Source of the DNA: an uncultured Acidimicrobiaceae bacterium
GTDB taxonomy: Bacteria; Actinomycetota; Acidimicrobiia; Acidimicrobiales; Microtrichaceae
Assembly: GCA_937868025.1 (NCBI GenBank)
Contig: CALMLJ010000391.1
Span: forward strand, 1 to 25,177
Direction of reading: 5' to 3'
Length of the DNA: 25,177 nt
A program made the translations under genes and the position numbers. Of the stretch, positions 1-7,091 are shown in pieces; position 1 is the stretch's first letter, and each line of letters opens with the position of its first letter. Below the pieces are notes generated by a model that worked only from the letters and a program-made list of their open reading frames with translations, did no database searches and was not told where the DNA came from.

Positions 1-707
1 GCCGAGCGTTCGTGGTGCACGTCGGACACCGACACCCCGAGGCGGGTCAGGGCGGAGACGACGGCAGCGTCGCTGGGGCGACGATCGGGTGCGCCCACGA
101 GCGCTCCCACGAGGGAGCCGACGACCCAGCCGACGGCCACTGCCACGATCAGCTCGCGGAGGCCGGTCGTGCCCGAGAAGAGCCGCAGGGCGAGGAGCAG
201 GGCCAACCAGCCACGAGCGGCGTGGCGCCAGCGCTGGGACATCCAGGGCGAGTCGGCAGCGACGATCGCGGCGATCGACGCCAGGAACGCTGCACTCGGG
301 AACGGAGCTCCGGCGTTGAGTTCGCCGGTGATCCGGAGCCGGTCGACGTTGAGGTCGAGCAGGTCGGTCATGATCCAGCGTCCGATGACGCCGCCGGCGA
401 GCGCCGCGATGACCGAGCCGGCGAGGCGACGGAAGTGGCGCCGGGCGATGAGCGCGACGAAGCCGACGACGGGAGCGAAGACCGCCACGAGCTGCACGAG
501 ACGCACCGCGAGCTGGGTCACTCCGGTGGGGAGCCGCGCCGTCAGCCGGATCAGGTCCGCCTCGGCTCCCGCCAGTGACGAGGCGCCGAAGTTGACCACC
601 ACGACCACGATGCCGAGGACCAGGACCGACACTCCCAGCCGGATCGCGTCGACGGGGGAGTAGACCACCCGGGCGCGCCGCTGCTTGGTTCGGGAGGGGC
701 CGGACAT
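1..707 (-). CDS. Membrane protein, N-terminal part, degenerate PAP2-like domain (truncated by window edge)
   Basis: The reading frame is open on the minus strand from ATG at 707 to the window edge (235 codons) and has no stop. The translation begins MSGPSRTKQRR and has hydrophobic segments near residues 22-40, 68-86, 94-110, 140-150 and 165-205, so it is an integral membrane protein. Residues about 134-205 look like a PAP2 phosphatase domain: an FPSAA motif where active enzymes have FPSGH, and LRLFSGTTGLRELI where they have SR..G.H...D. Both catalytic histidines and the aspartate are missing. After this comes a Pro/Arg linker (APDRRPSDAAVVSAL) of the kind found before the flippase-like (lysylphosphatidylglycerol synthase membrane region) part of actinobacterial two-domain proteins. 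That second part would lie outside the window. The start is supported by TAGGTT at 721-716 and an 8-nt gap. The family assignment is inference. Confidence 0.66.
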   Translation of the reverse strand, partial: MSGPSRTKQRRARVVYSPVDAIRLGVSVLVLGIVVVVVNFGASSLAGAEADLIRLTARLPTGVTQLAVRLVQLVAVFAPVVGFVALIARRHFRRLAGSVIAALAGGVIGRWIMTDLLDLNVDRLRITGELNAGAPFPSAAFLASIAAIVAADSPWMSQRWRHAARGWLALLLALRLFSGTTGLRELIVAVAVGWVVGSLVGALVGAPDRRPSDAAVVSALTRLGVSVSDVHHERS

Positions 708-715
708 CGCCCCGG

Positions 716-721
716 AACCTA
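716..721 (-). promoter_or_regulatory. Probable leaderless promoter -10 (TAGGTT) of the 707 membrane-protein gene
   Basis: Read on the minus strand, TAGGTT is followed by 8 nt and then the ATG at 707. There is no Shine-Dalgarno sequence, so the transcript probably begins at or next to the start codon. The same hexamer occurs before three other genes in this window. Confidence 0.5.
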
Positions 722-775
722 GTGGGGCCGACGTCGTCCGCCCGGGAGACCCCCGGGTGAGGGGCGACGTGTGCC

Positions 776-789
776 CGTCCGGCCGGACG
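776..789. promoter_or_regulatory. 14-bp perfect palindrome in the divergent promoter region
   Basis: CGTCCGGCCGGACG reads the same on both strands. It covers the expected -35 position of the plus-strand acyl-CoA dehydrogenase promoter (-10 at 807-812). It could bind a second regulator or be a chance GC-rich palindrome. A further inverted repeat, CCCGGG-5 nt-CCCGGG, lies at 741-757. Confidence 0.3.
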
Positions 790-796
790 AGGGAAC

Positions 797-812
797 TAGA
801 ACCGGTTACAGT
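797..812 (+). promoter_or_regulatory. KstR-like operator overlapping a leaderless -10 element
   Basis: TAGAACCGGTTACA at 797-810 matches every fixed position of TNNAACNNGTTNNA, the published mycobacterial KstR motif as I recall it. Counting flanks, 16 of 20 positions of 794-813 are palindromic. The last four bases of the site are the first four of TACAGT (807-812), a -10 hexamer placed 8 nt before the ATG at 821, so a bound repressor would block RNA polymerase. KstR is the TetR-family repressor of cholesterol catabolism in mycobacteria and rhodococci. The gene behind this site resembles a member of that regulon, which strengthens the call. Confidence 0.6.
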
Positions 813-820
813 TTCCGCCC

Positions 821-1993
821 ATGCACATCGCCTACACCGACGAGCAGGAGGCCCTGCGCTCCGAGCTCAGCGCCTACTACGACAAGCTGCTGACCGACGA
901 CGTCCGGGAGGCGTTGGCGGTCGAGCACGGATGCGGCCCCGTCAACCGGGCGATGGTCAAGCAGATGGCGGCCGACGGCTGGCTCGGCATCGGCTGGCCC
1001 AAGGAGTACGGCGGCCAGGGCAAGGGCCAGATGGAGCAGTTCATCTTCTTCGACGAGTCGATGCGCTCGGGTGCCCCGGTCCCGATGCTCACGATCAACA
1101 CCGTCGGCCCGACGATCATGAACTTCGGCAGCCAGGAGCAGAAGGACTTCTTCCTTCCGAAGATCCTCGCCGGCGACCTGCACTTCTCGATCGGCTACTC
1201 CGAGCCCGAGGCCGGCACCGACCTCGCGTCGCTCAAGACCCGCGCCGATCTCGACGGTGACGAGTACGTCATCAACGGCTCGAAGATGTGGACGTCGCTC
1301 GCCAGCGACGCCGACTACTGCTGGCTCGCGGTCCGCACCGATCAGGACGCCCCCAAGCACAAGGGCATCTCGATGATCATCGTCGACCTGAAGAACACGC
1401 CCGGCATCACGATCGAGCCGCTCAACCTCCTCTCGAGCCACGACATCAACGCCGTCTACTACGACAACGTGCGGGTGCCGGCGGCGAACATCGTCGGCGG
1501 GGTGAACAAGGGCTGGAACCTCATCACGAACCAGCTCAACCACGAGCGCGTGACGCTCTGCAGCTCCGGCCTCCTCGAGCAGAGCCTCGACGAGGTCATC
1601 CGCTTCGCCGCCGACAACACGCTTCCGAACGGGCAGCGCATCATCGACCAGGAGTGGGTGCAGCTCAACCTGGCCCGCGTGCGAGCCGGTCTCGAGTTCC
1701 TCCGCCAGATCAACTGGAAGGTCGCGTCGTCGGCGTCGCTCGACATCTCCGACGCGTCGACCATCAAGATCTTCGGCACCGAGTTCTACCTGGAGGCCTT
1801 CCGGCTGTTGATGGAGATCCTCGGCCCGAGGGCCTACCTGCAGCGCAACTCCGCGGCGGAGGTCGTGCAGGGCCGGCTCGAGATGAGCTACCGCAGCCTC
1901 GTCATCCTCACCTTCGGCGGCGGCACCAACGAGATCCAGCGTGATCTCATCGCCATGTTCGGACTCGGCCTGCCCCGCTCGCTCCGCGGCTGA
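821..1993 (+). CDS. Acyl-CoA dehydrogenase, FadE26-like (ChsE1 large subunit type)
   Basis: This 390-residue acyl-CoA dehydrogenase is expected to oxidise an acyl-CoA to the 2-enoyl-CoA with FAD. From memory its closest named relative is M. tuberculosis FadE26, half of the FadE26-FadE27 (ChsE1) heterotetramer acting on steroid side-chain CoA esters. Shared features are GWPKEYGGQG (about 58-67), FSIGYSEPEAGTDLA (122-136), KMWTSL (155-160), the segment NQLNHER (237-243) and GGGTNEIQRDLI near the C-terminus. The usual catalytic Glu of MCAD-type enzymes (YEGT) is Gly here. Glu242 in LNHER is the likely base, as in FadE26-type enzymes. The gene has no Shine-Dalgarno and starts 8 nt after a -10 box, so it is probably leaderless. 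The partner gene follows 33 nt downstream in the same order as fadE26-fadE27. The steroid substrate is inference; the family is clear. Confidence 0.9.
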   Translation: MHIAYTDEQEALRSELSAYYDKLLTDDVREALAVEHGCGPVNRAMVKQMAADGWLGIGWPKEYGGQGKGQMEQFIFFDESMRSGAPVPMLTINTVGPTIMNFGSQEQKDFFLPKILAGDLHFSIGYSEPEAGTDLASLKTRADLDGDEYVINGSKMWTSLASDADYCWLAVRTDQDAPKHKGISMIIVDLKNTPGITIEPLNLLSSHDINAVYYDNVRVPAANIVGGVNKGWNLITNQLNHERVTLCSSGLLEQSLDEVIRFAADNTLPNGQRIIDQEWVQLNLARVRAGLEFLRQINWKVASSASLDISDASTIKIFGTEFYLEAFRLLMEILGPRAYLQRNSAAEVVQGRLEMSYRSLVILTFGGGTNEIQRDLIAMFGLGLPRSLRG

Positions 1994-2026
1994 CCTCACC
2001 AGATCGATCTCAAGGACCACACACAC

Positions 2027-3118
2027 ATGGATTTCAACTTCTCAGAAGAGCAGCTCGCCGTCAGCGACCTTGCCACCCAGATCATCGGCGACAAGTCCGA
2101 CCCCGCCGTCCTCCGCGAGCTGGAGAAGTCGGGTGACGACCGATTCGACCGCGGGCTCTGGGCCGCGCTCGCCGACGCCGGCCTGCTCGGCATCTCCCTG
2201 CCGGAATCGGCCGGGGGAGCGGGCCTCGGCCTGATCGAGGCCGGCTGCGTGATCCGCGCCGCCGCCTACCACGCCGCCGCCGTACCCGTCTGGGAGACGC
2301 TCGGTCTCGGCGCCCCCGCCATTGCCGAGTTCGCCGACGAGGCCACCAAGAACGACTGGCTCGGCAAGGTCGCGTCGGGCGATGCAGTGCTCACCGCCGC
2401 CTGGCACGACGAGCTCGGCGACCCGCTCGATCCGCAGCTCGTGACCTTCGACGGCAGCACCGTGACCGGCGTCAAGGTGTGCGTGCCGGCGGGCAACGTT
2501 GCCGACGCCGCTGTGGTGTCGGTCAAGGGTGCGAACGGCCCGGCGCTCGTGCTGGTCGACCTCTCGGCGAGCGGTGTCACCCGCACGGCCGAGACGACGA
2601 CCGCTGGTACCCCCGAGGCGTCGCTCGAGTTCTCGTCGACACCGGCGACGCTCCTCGCCGAGGGCGATGAGGCCCTCACGTGGGCGTTCGACCGTGCCGT
2701 CGCCACACAGTGCACCGCGGCGCTCGGAACGGCGGAGGCCGCACTGGCCCTCACCGCCGAGTACACCAAGGAACGCAAGCAGTTCGACGTCCCGATCGCC
2801 ACCTTCCAGGCCGTCGGTCACCGCGCCGCGGACACATTCATCGACACGCAGACGATTCGCCTCACTGCGTGGCACGCGCTCTGGCGTCTCTCGACGGGCC
2901 TGTCGGCCACCGAAGAGGTCGCCACCGCCAAGTACTGGGCCGCCTACAGCGGTCACCGGGTATCGCTGGCGTCGGCGCATCTCCACGGCGGCGTCGGTGT
3001 CGACCGCGACTACCCGCTGCACCGCCACTTCATCGCAGCGAAGCAGCACGAGCTGCAGCTCGGTGGGGCCACCCAGGCCCTCCTGCGACTCGGCCGGGAG
3101 ATCGCCGCCAACGCCTGA
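2027..3118 (+). CDS. Acyl-CoA dehydrogenase, FadE27-like partner subunit
   Basis: This 363-residue acyl-CoA dehydrogenase homologue begins MDFNFSEEQ. It carries the C-terminal segments EYTKERKQFDVPIATFQAVGHR (about 245-266) and HLHGGVGVDRDYPLHRHF near 319-336, followed by AAKQHELQLGGATQALLRLG. It has no GG-T-NEIQ segment and no obvious catalytic glutamate at either usual position. This is typical of the shorter, non-catalytic subunit of the alpha2-beta2 steroid acyl-CoA dehydrogenases, where the active site sits in the longer partner and FAD is held between the two chains. From memory it resembles FadE27. It lies 33 nt after the FadE26-like gene and almost certainly shares its transcript. AAGGA occurs about 10 nt before the ATG. 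An independent acyl-CoA dehydrogenase is the alternative, but the length, the missing base and the pairing favour a complex. Confidence 0.87.
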   Translation: MDFNFSEEQLAVSDLATQIIGDKSDPAVLRELEKSGDDRFDRGLWAALADAGLLGISLPESAGGAGLGLIEAGCVIRAAAYHAAAVPVWETLGLGAPAIAEFADEATKNDWLGKVASGDAVLTAAWHDELGDPLDPQLVTFDGSTVTGVKVCVPAGNVADAAVVSVKGANGPALVLVDLSASGVTRTAETTTAGTPEASLEFSSTPATLLAEGDEALTWAFDRAVATQCTAALGTAEAALALTAEYTKERKQFDVPIATFQAVGHRAADTFIDTQTIRLTAWHALWRLSTGLSATEEVATAKYWAAYSGHRVSLASAHLHGGVGVDRDYPLHRHFIAAKQHELQLGGATQALLRLGREIAANA

Positions 3119-3207
3119 CGGCGGCCCGACCGGCGGGGGAGTCGGGCGACACCACCCGGGGCGGGTAGGAATGCTCAACCCGGGCGAAGGGGCGGTCGAT
3201 ACAAGGA

Positions 3208-5535
3208 GTGATCAATCCTCGACCGGATCGACTCCTGATGCTGTCTCCCCGCACACATTCGAATCTCCCCGCCGTCATCGGCGGAGGTGTCGCCGGCCTC
3301 GTGGCCGTCGGCGCGAGCCTCGATGCCTTTGGTGAGTACTCGTCGGCGGCCTTCGGCGCCGTCGGAGTGGCCGCGGTCATCACGCTCGTGCGCGGCGCGT
3401 TCCTGATGCCCAAGGGCGCCCGTCACCCCTGGGTGATGCTGGCGATCGCCGTGTTCCTGGTGATGGTCGCGGCGGCATTGCGCGACTCGTACCACACGGT
3501 CGGTGATCTGACGGCCAACCGTTCGCTCGTCCCCGACCTCGCCTCGTTGCCCGGCTACGTGCTGTTGGCGGTTGCCCTGGGCTGCGCCGTTCGCATCCGC
3601 CGTCGCGACGTGGACGGCGGACTCGACGCGGTGCTCGACGGCTGCCTCGCCGGCCTCGCCGCCCTCGCGCTCGCGTGGGTGTTCCTCATCGAACCGGCAC
3701 TGGCACGGTCGACCGCGACCATTGGCGTCCGCCTCTCGATCGTCGCCTACCCGCCGCTGTCGGTCGTCTTCGTCGTCATGACCTGTCAGATCGCCTTCGC
3801 CCGCGGCGCCAAGCGGGGCGCGTCGATCCTCGGCGTGGTCGTCGCCATGGTGTTCCTCCTGATCGGTGACGTGTTCTTCACGATCGGCGACGCGAAGGTC
3901 GCCGACTTCGGGCCGGCGTCGTGGCTCCTGCCGTATGCCATCGGCTACGGCGCCATCGTGTTCTTCTGCCTGCACCCGAGCTTCGTCGAGTTCGCGGTGC
4001 CGCTCCCGGCCGACAACGCGCCGGCGTCGCCCGCCCGACTTGCCTTCGTGTCGTTGGCGCTCACCACACCGGCGATGGTGTCGGTGACACAACACGACAT
4101 GGCGACCGCCGACCGGGTCGTGCTGGCAACCATCATCTTCGTCCTGACCGCGACCGCCACGTGGCGGGTGGTGCGTGCCCTGCAGCATCACGCCCGGTCC
4201 GAGAAGGCCCTGCTCTACCAGGCGACCCACGACCTCCTCACCGGATCGCTCAACCGCTCCGGTCTCCTCGACGAGCTCTCGGAGCTGGCCGAGGCGGGCA
4301 TCCCCCACGCGGTGCTGTTCGTGGACATGGACCGGTTCAAGCTGGTGAACGACAGCTTTGGCCACAGCTTCGGTGACGATCTGCTGATCGCCGTGGCCGA
4401 GCGCCTACGGGCATCGTCGCGACGCGGCGATGTCGTCGCTCGGATCGGCGGCGACGAGTTCGTCGTGGTCACGACCTACGACGCCGGCATCGATCAGGTG
4501 GTGCGCACCGCGGAGGAGCTCCGGCAGACGTTCTCCCGCCCGTTCCTCATCCGTGACACCGAGATCCCGGTGTCGATCAGCGTCGGTATCGCCACGTCCG
4601 ACCTCGATGGTGGGCCCGGGGCGCTGCTCCGCGATGCCGACACCGCGATGTACGGGGCGAAGGATGCGGGCCGAGATTCGGTCCTCGTGTTCGACAACTC
4701 GATGCGCGACCGGGTCTCGAACCGACTCGAGCTCGAGCGGGATCTTCGTCACGCCCTCGACCGCGACGAGCTCGCCGTTCACTTCCAGCCGGTCGTGGAC
4801 ATGGTCAACAGCCGGACGCTCGGGTTCGAGGCGCTCATGCGCTGGAACCACCCGATGCGTGGCACGGTGCCACCGCTCGAGTTCATCCCGATCGCCGAGG
4901 AGACCGGGGTCATCGTCGAGATCGGCGCGTGGATCCTCGATCACGCCTGCCAGCAGCTCGCGTACTGGCGGGGCACGGCGCCCGAGTACGCCAACCTGTG
5001 GTGCTCGGTGAACGTGTCGGCCCGACAGCTTCGCGATGCCGACTTCGTGTTCATGGTCGAGCGGTCGCTGGCGAAACATGCGCTGCCGCCCGATGCCCTC
5101 GTGCTCGAGGTCACCGAGTCCCTCCTCGTCGACGAGGGCCCGATGGTCCCGGCGATCCTGAACCGCATCCGTGACCACGGCATCCGCCTGTCGATCGACG
5201 ACTTCGGCACCGGCTATTCGTCCCTCGCCTACGTCCAGCGGTTCCCGTTCAGCTGCGTCAAGATCGACCGTGCCTTCGTCGATCCCCTCGACAACGAGGG
5301 CGGCGGTGAGCACCAGCTGGTCGGGGCGATCGTGGCGATGGCTGCCGCGCTCGGACTCGACACCATCGCCGAAGGGGTCGAGACCCAGGCGCAGGCGGAC
5401 CGCCTCGTCGAGCTCGGATGTGTGGAGGCGCAGGGGTACCTGTACTCCCGTCCCGTGCCGCCGGAGCAGATCCCGGCGACGCTGCGCCGCCTGAATCAGG
5501 CGTGGCTCCGGCCCCTCGCGTCGGCGACGCAGTAG
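3208..5535 (+). CDS. Membrane-anchored GGDEF-EAL cyclic-di-GMP enzyme
   Basis: This is a 775-residue protein. Residues 20-325 contain about nine hydrophobic segments and form a multi-spanning membrane sensor with no recognisable ligand domain. The GGDEF domain spans about 335-498 (HDLLTGSLNR, VDMDRFKLVND, IGGDEF at 413-418) and has a canonical RxxD inhibition site (RRGD, 405-408), so diguanylate cyclase activity with product feedback is plausible. The EAL domain spans about 510-765 and keeps EAL (541-543), NVSARQL, EVTES, DDFGTGYSS (664-672), VKID and EGVET (722-726), so phosphodiesterase activity is also plausible. The start is uncertain. GTG at 3208 is abutted by AAGGAG with no spacer; ATG at 3238 is the next choice and would not change the topology. 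It lies 89 nt behind the acyl-CoA dehydrogenase pair and looks independently expressed. Confidence 0.93.
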   Translation: MINPRPDRLLMLSPRTHSNLPAVIGGGVAGLVAVGASLDAFGEYSSAAFGAVGVAAVITLVRGAFLMPKGARHPWVMLAIAVFLVMVAAALRDSYHTVGDLTANRSLVPDLASLPGYVLLAVALGCAVRIRRRDVDGGLDAVLDGCLAGLAALALAWVFLIEPALARSTATIGVRLSIVAYPPLSVVFVVMTCQIAFARGAKRGASILGVVVAMVFLLIGDVFFTIGDAKVADFGPASWLLPYAIGYGAIVFFCLHPSFVEFAVPLPADNAPASPARLAFVSLALTTPAMVSVTQHDMATADRVVLATIIFVLTATATWRVVRALQHHARSEKALLYQATHDLLTGSLNRSGLLDELSELAEAGIPHAVLFVDMDRFKLVNDSFGHSFGDDLLIAVAERLRASSRRGDVVARIGGDEFVVVTTYDAGIDQVVRTAEELRQTFSRPFLIRDTEIPVSISVGIATSDLDGGPGALLRDADTAMYGAKDAGRDSVLVFDNSMRDRVSNRLELERDLRHALDRDELAVHFQPVVDMVNSRTLGFEALMRWNHPMRGTVPPLEFIPIAEETGVIVEIGAWILDHACQQLAYWRGTAPEYANLWCSVNVSARQLRDADFVFMVERSLAKHALPPDALVLEVTESLLVDEGPMVPAILNRIRDHGIRLSIDDFGTGYSSLAYVQRFPFSCVKIDRAFVDPLDNEGGGEHQLVGAIVAMAAALGLDTIAEGVETQAQADRLVELGCVEAQGYLYSRPVPPEQIPATLRRLNQAWLRPLASATQ

Positions 5536-5543
5536 GGCCAGGC

Positions 5544-5557
5544 GGGCGGGCACGCCC
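5544..5557 (+). terminator. Small GC hairpin after the GGDEF-EAL gene
   Basis: GGGCG-GGCA-CGCCC lies 8 nt after the stop codon. The stem is short and no T-run follows, so this is only a weak terminator candidate. Confidence 0.25.
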
Positions 5558-5621
5558 ACATCGCGAGCACGACGTTCGTGGGGCGACCTGATGGCAATCG
5601 GATGAACTGAGTCATTCTGCC

Positions 5622-5700
5622 TAGCATCACCCTGCCAAAGCACCTAGGTTTTCCCGGCCAGCACGGTCACCTGGGAGAGGGGCGCCGTGGTCCAAGGAGG
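5622..5700 (+). promoter_or_regulatory. Promoter and strong ribosome binding site of the SpeD-like/GNAT-like pair
   Basis: Two -10 candidates are present: TAGCAT at 5622-5627 and TAGGTT at 5645-5650. The second is identical to hexamers before other genes in the window. AAGGAGG at 5694-5700 with a 5-nt spacer before ATG 5706 is the best Shine-Dalgarno in the window. Unlike most genes here, this one therefore has an untranslated leader of roughly 50 nt. I see no recognisable riboswitch in it. Confidence 0.5.
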
Positions 5701-5705
5701 GATCT

Positions 5706-6098
5706 ATGGCCATCCACGAATTGCGTCGCGAGGGAATCGTCGTTCCAGAGACCCAGCGCGTCGATCTCGCCCCCGACATCCATCGCCAACGACTGGTGAT
5801 CGAGGGCAACGTCACCCAACGCATCAGCGCTGCACAGATCAAGCGATACCTGACGGGCCTGTCCCACGTCACCGACATGGTTCCGCTCATGACCCCGATG
5901 ACGCACCGGTCGGACCTCTACGGCTGGGCCGGCTGGATCCACTGGGAGACGTCCGGAGCGCACTTCTACGCGTGGGACCAGCCGCGGCGGTTCTTCAGCG
6001 TCGACATGTACACCTGCAAGGCGTTCGACCCCCAGGACGCCGTCGACTACACCGTCGACTTCTTCGAGCCCACCGAAACGACCTGGTTCGGGTTCTGA
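5706..6098 (+). CDS. Small S-adenosylmethionine decarboxylase (SpeD/SpeH)-like protein
   Basis: This is a 130-residue protein, about the size of bacterial class 1b AdoMet decarboxylase proenzymes (about 120-130). The pattern in residues 73-105 matches that family: a glycine-rich strand (GWAGWIHWETSG), the segment SGAHFYAWD (83-91), then FFSVDMYTCK (96-105) corresponding to the conserved [SA][IV]D[VM][YF]TC of SpeD. By my hand alignment Ser83 corresponds to the serine that becomes the pyruvoyl group, and Cys104 to the conserved proton-donating cysteine. The residue before Ser83 is Thr rather than Glu, and the processing histidine position holds Tyr88. It may therefore be a neofunctionalised pyruvoyl decarboxylase or a non-processed homologue rather than a true AdoMet decarboxylase. 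No spermidine synthase is nearby. The next gene starts 3 nt after the stop and is surely co-translated. Confidence 0.6.
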   Translation: MAIHELRREGIVVPETQRVDLAPDIHRQRLVIEGNVTQRISAAQIKRYLTGLSHVTDMVPLMTPMTHRSDLYGWAGWIHWETSGAHFYAWDQPRRFFSVDMYTCKAFDPQDAVDYTVDFFEPTETTWFGF

Positions 6099-6101
6099 GC
6101 C

Positions 6102-7091
6102 GTGGCGTCGCGACTCGGTTCCGGACCTGCCGACGACACCTCGACCGAGGAGCCACACCCCGACCTCGTCATCGACCTGACCGAGGGCTCGACGCGCCCG
6201 GGGGTGCTCCGCCCCGGCAACGTCGACGGCCTCGACCTGTGGTCCGAGGACTACCGCACCCCCGAGTACCTGGCTTGGGCGATCGATGATCTCCGGCGCG
6301 AGTTCGGCGAACCAGATCAGCGCTACGGCGTGTACTTCATCCACGGTGAGGACCCGAGGTCGGGCCTCTCGCGCTCGGTCGAGCTCGAGCGCTTCGGCGA
6401 CTCGTTCAACAACGACGTGCCGCTCATGCGCCGGTTGTACGGGCAGTTCGAGGACGTCGGCGCCACCGAGATCATCACCGTCGTCGACCACGAGGAACAC
6501 CTCCCGTGCGGCGTCATCCGCACGGTCCGCAACACCGCCGAGTACGGCTGCCGCATCCTCAACGACCTGCAGAAGCACGGCGAGGACGGCTGGGGTCTGA
6601 CGTGGGACGAGATCGTGGCCCGGTCCCGGTTCGCCGCCACCCGCGCCGACGAGATCACCGACATCCCGACCGTTGCCGTCGCCATCAAGTACCAGGGCCA
6701 CCGAAAGGCCGACGGGGTGAGCAAAGCGTTGTACGCCGGACTGATGCAGCAGGGGCTGCGCAGCGACGCCAAGACCTGGGTGTGCTCACTCGACCGGATC
6801 CCGTACATCCTCGTGCAGGCCGCGGCGAAGGACATCATGCAGGAGTTCGACGGGGTACCGGGCCAGCCGTACTACGGCGCACCCGACACCGTGCCGCTGT
6901 GGGCCAACATCTGGGACTACGAGTACTACCTGCGCACGCAGCACCCCGACGCGTACGCGATGTACGCCCACTCGGTGGGGCTCGACGATCAGTACTTCTT
7001 CGGTTTCGCCGAGCCGCCGACCTGGGTGGCGCCGGACCCCGAGGTCATCGACCTGCGCATGTACGACCCGGTGGTGCCCGAGTCGCGGTAG
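6102..7091 (+). CDS. Unrecognised protein with GNAT/AHL-synthase-like traits, paired with the SpeD-like gene
   Basis: I do not recognise this 329-residue protein with certainty. It is soluble, with no signal peptide or membrane segment. Residues about 90-215 show an order reminiscent of the GNAT/N-acyl-homoserine-lactone synthase fold: an acidic and aromatic N-terminal part (ERFGDSFNNDVPLMRRLYGQFEDVG), a strand pair ending GVIRTVRN (137-144), a second strand TVAVAIKYQGH (190-200) and a helix SKALYAGLMQ (207-216). The C-terminal half has striking fixed-looking motifs: TWVCSLDRIPYI (225-236), GVPGQPYYGAPDTVPLW (251-267) and WDYEYYLR. Such dense aromatic/Gly/Pro blocks suggest a conserved enzyme family. 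The GTG start is 3 nt after the upstream stop, with no separate ribosome site, so translation is coupled. Its last 103 nt are overlapped by the opposing histidine kinase gene. An acyltransferase role is inference only. Confidence 0.55.
   Translation: MASRLGSGPADDTSTEEPHPDLVIDLTEGSTRPGVLRPGNVDGLDLWSEDYRTPEYLAWAIDDLRREFGEPDQRYGVYFIHGEDPRSGLSRSVELERFGDSFNNDVPLMRRLYGQFEDVGATEIITVVDHEEHLPCGVIRTVRNTAEYGCRILNDLQKHGEDGWGLTWDEIVARSRFAATRADEITDIPTVAVAIKYQGHRKADGVSKALYAGLMQQGLRSDAKTWVCSLDRIPYILVQAAAKDIMQEFDGVPGQPYYGAPDTVPLWANIWDYEYYLRTQHPDAYAMYAHSVGLDDQYFFGFAEPPTWVAPDPEVIDLRMYDPVVPESR

Noticed and set aside
12..663. Overlapping plus-strand open frames at the left edge
   Set aside because: They translate to Arg/Glu/His-rich text without family motifs and lie opposite a clear membrane-protein frame on the minus strand that has a promoter and runs off the edge.
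3125..3200. Inverted repeats CCCGAC/GTCGGG and CCCGGG after the FadE27-like gene as terminator
   Set aside because: Stems of six bases with long loops in GC-rich DNA are expected by chance, and no T-run follows.
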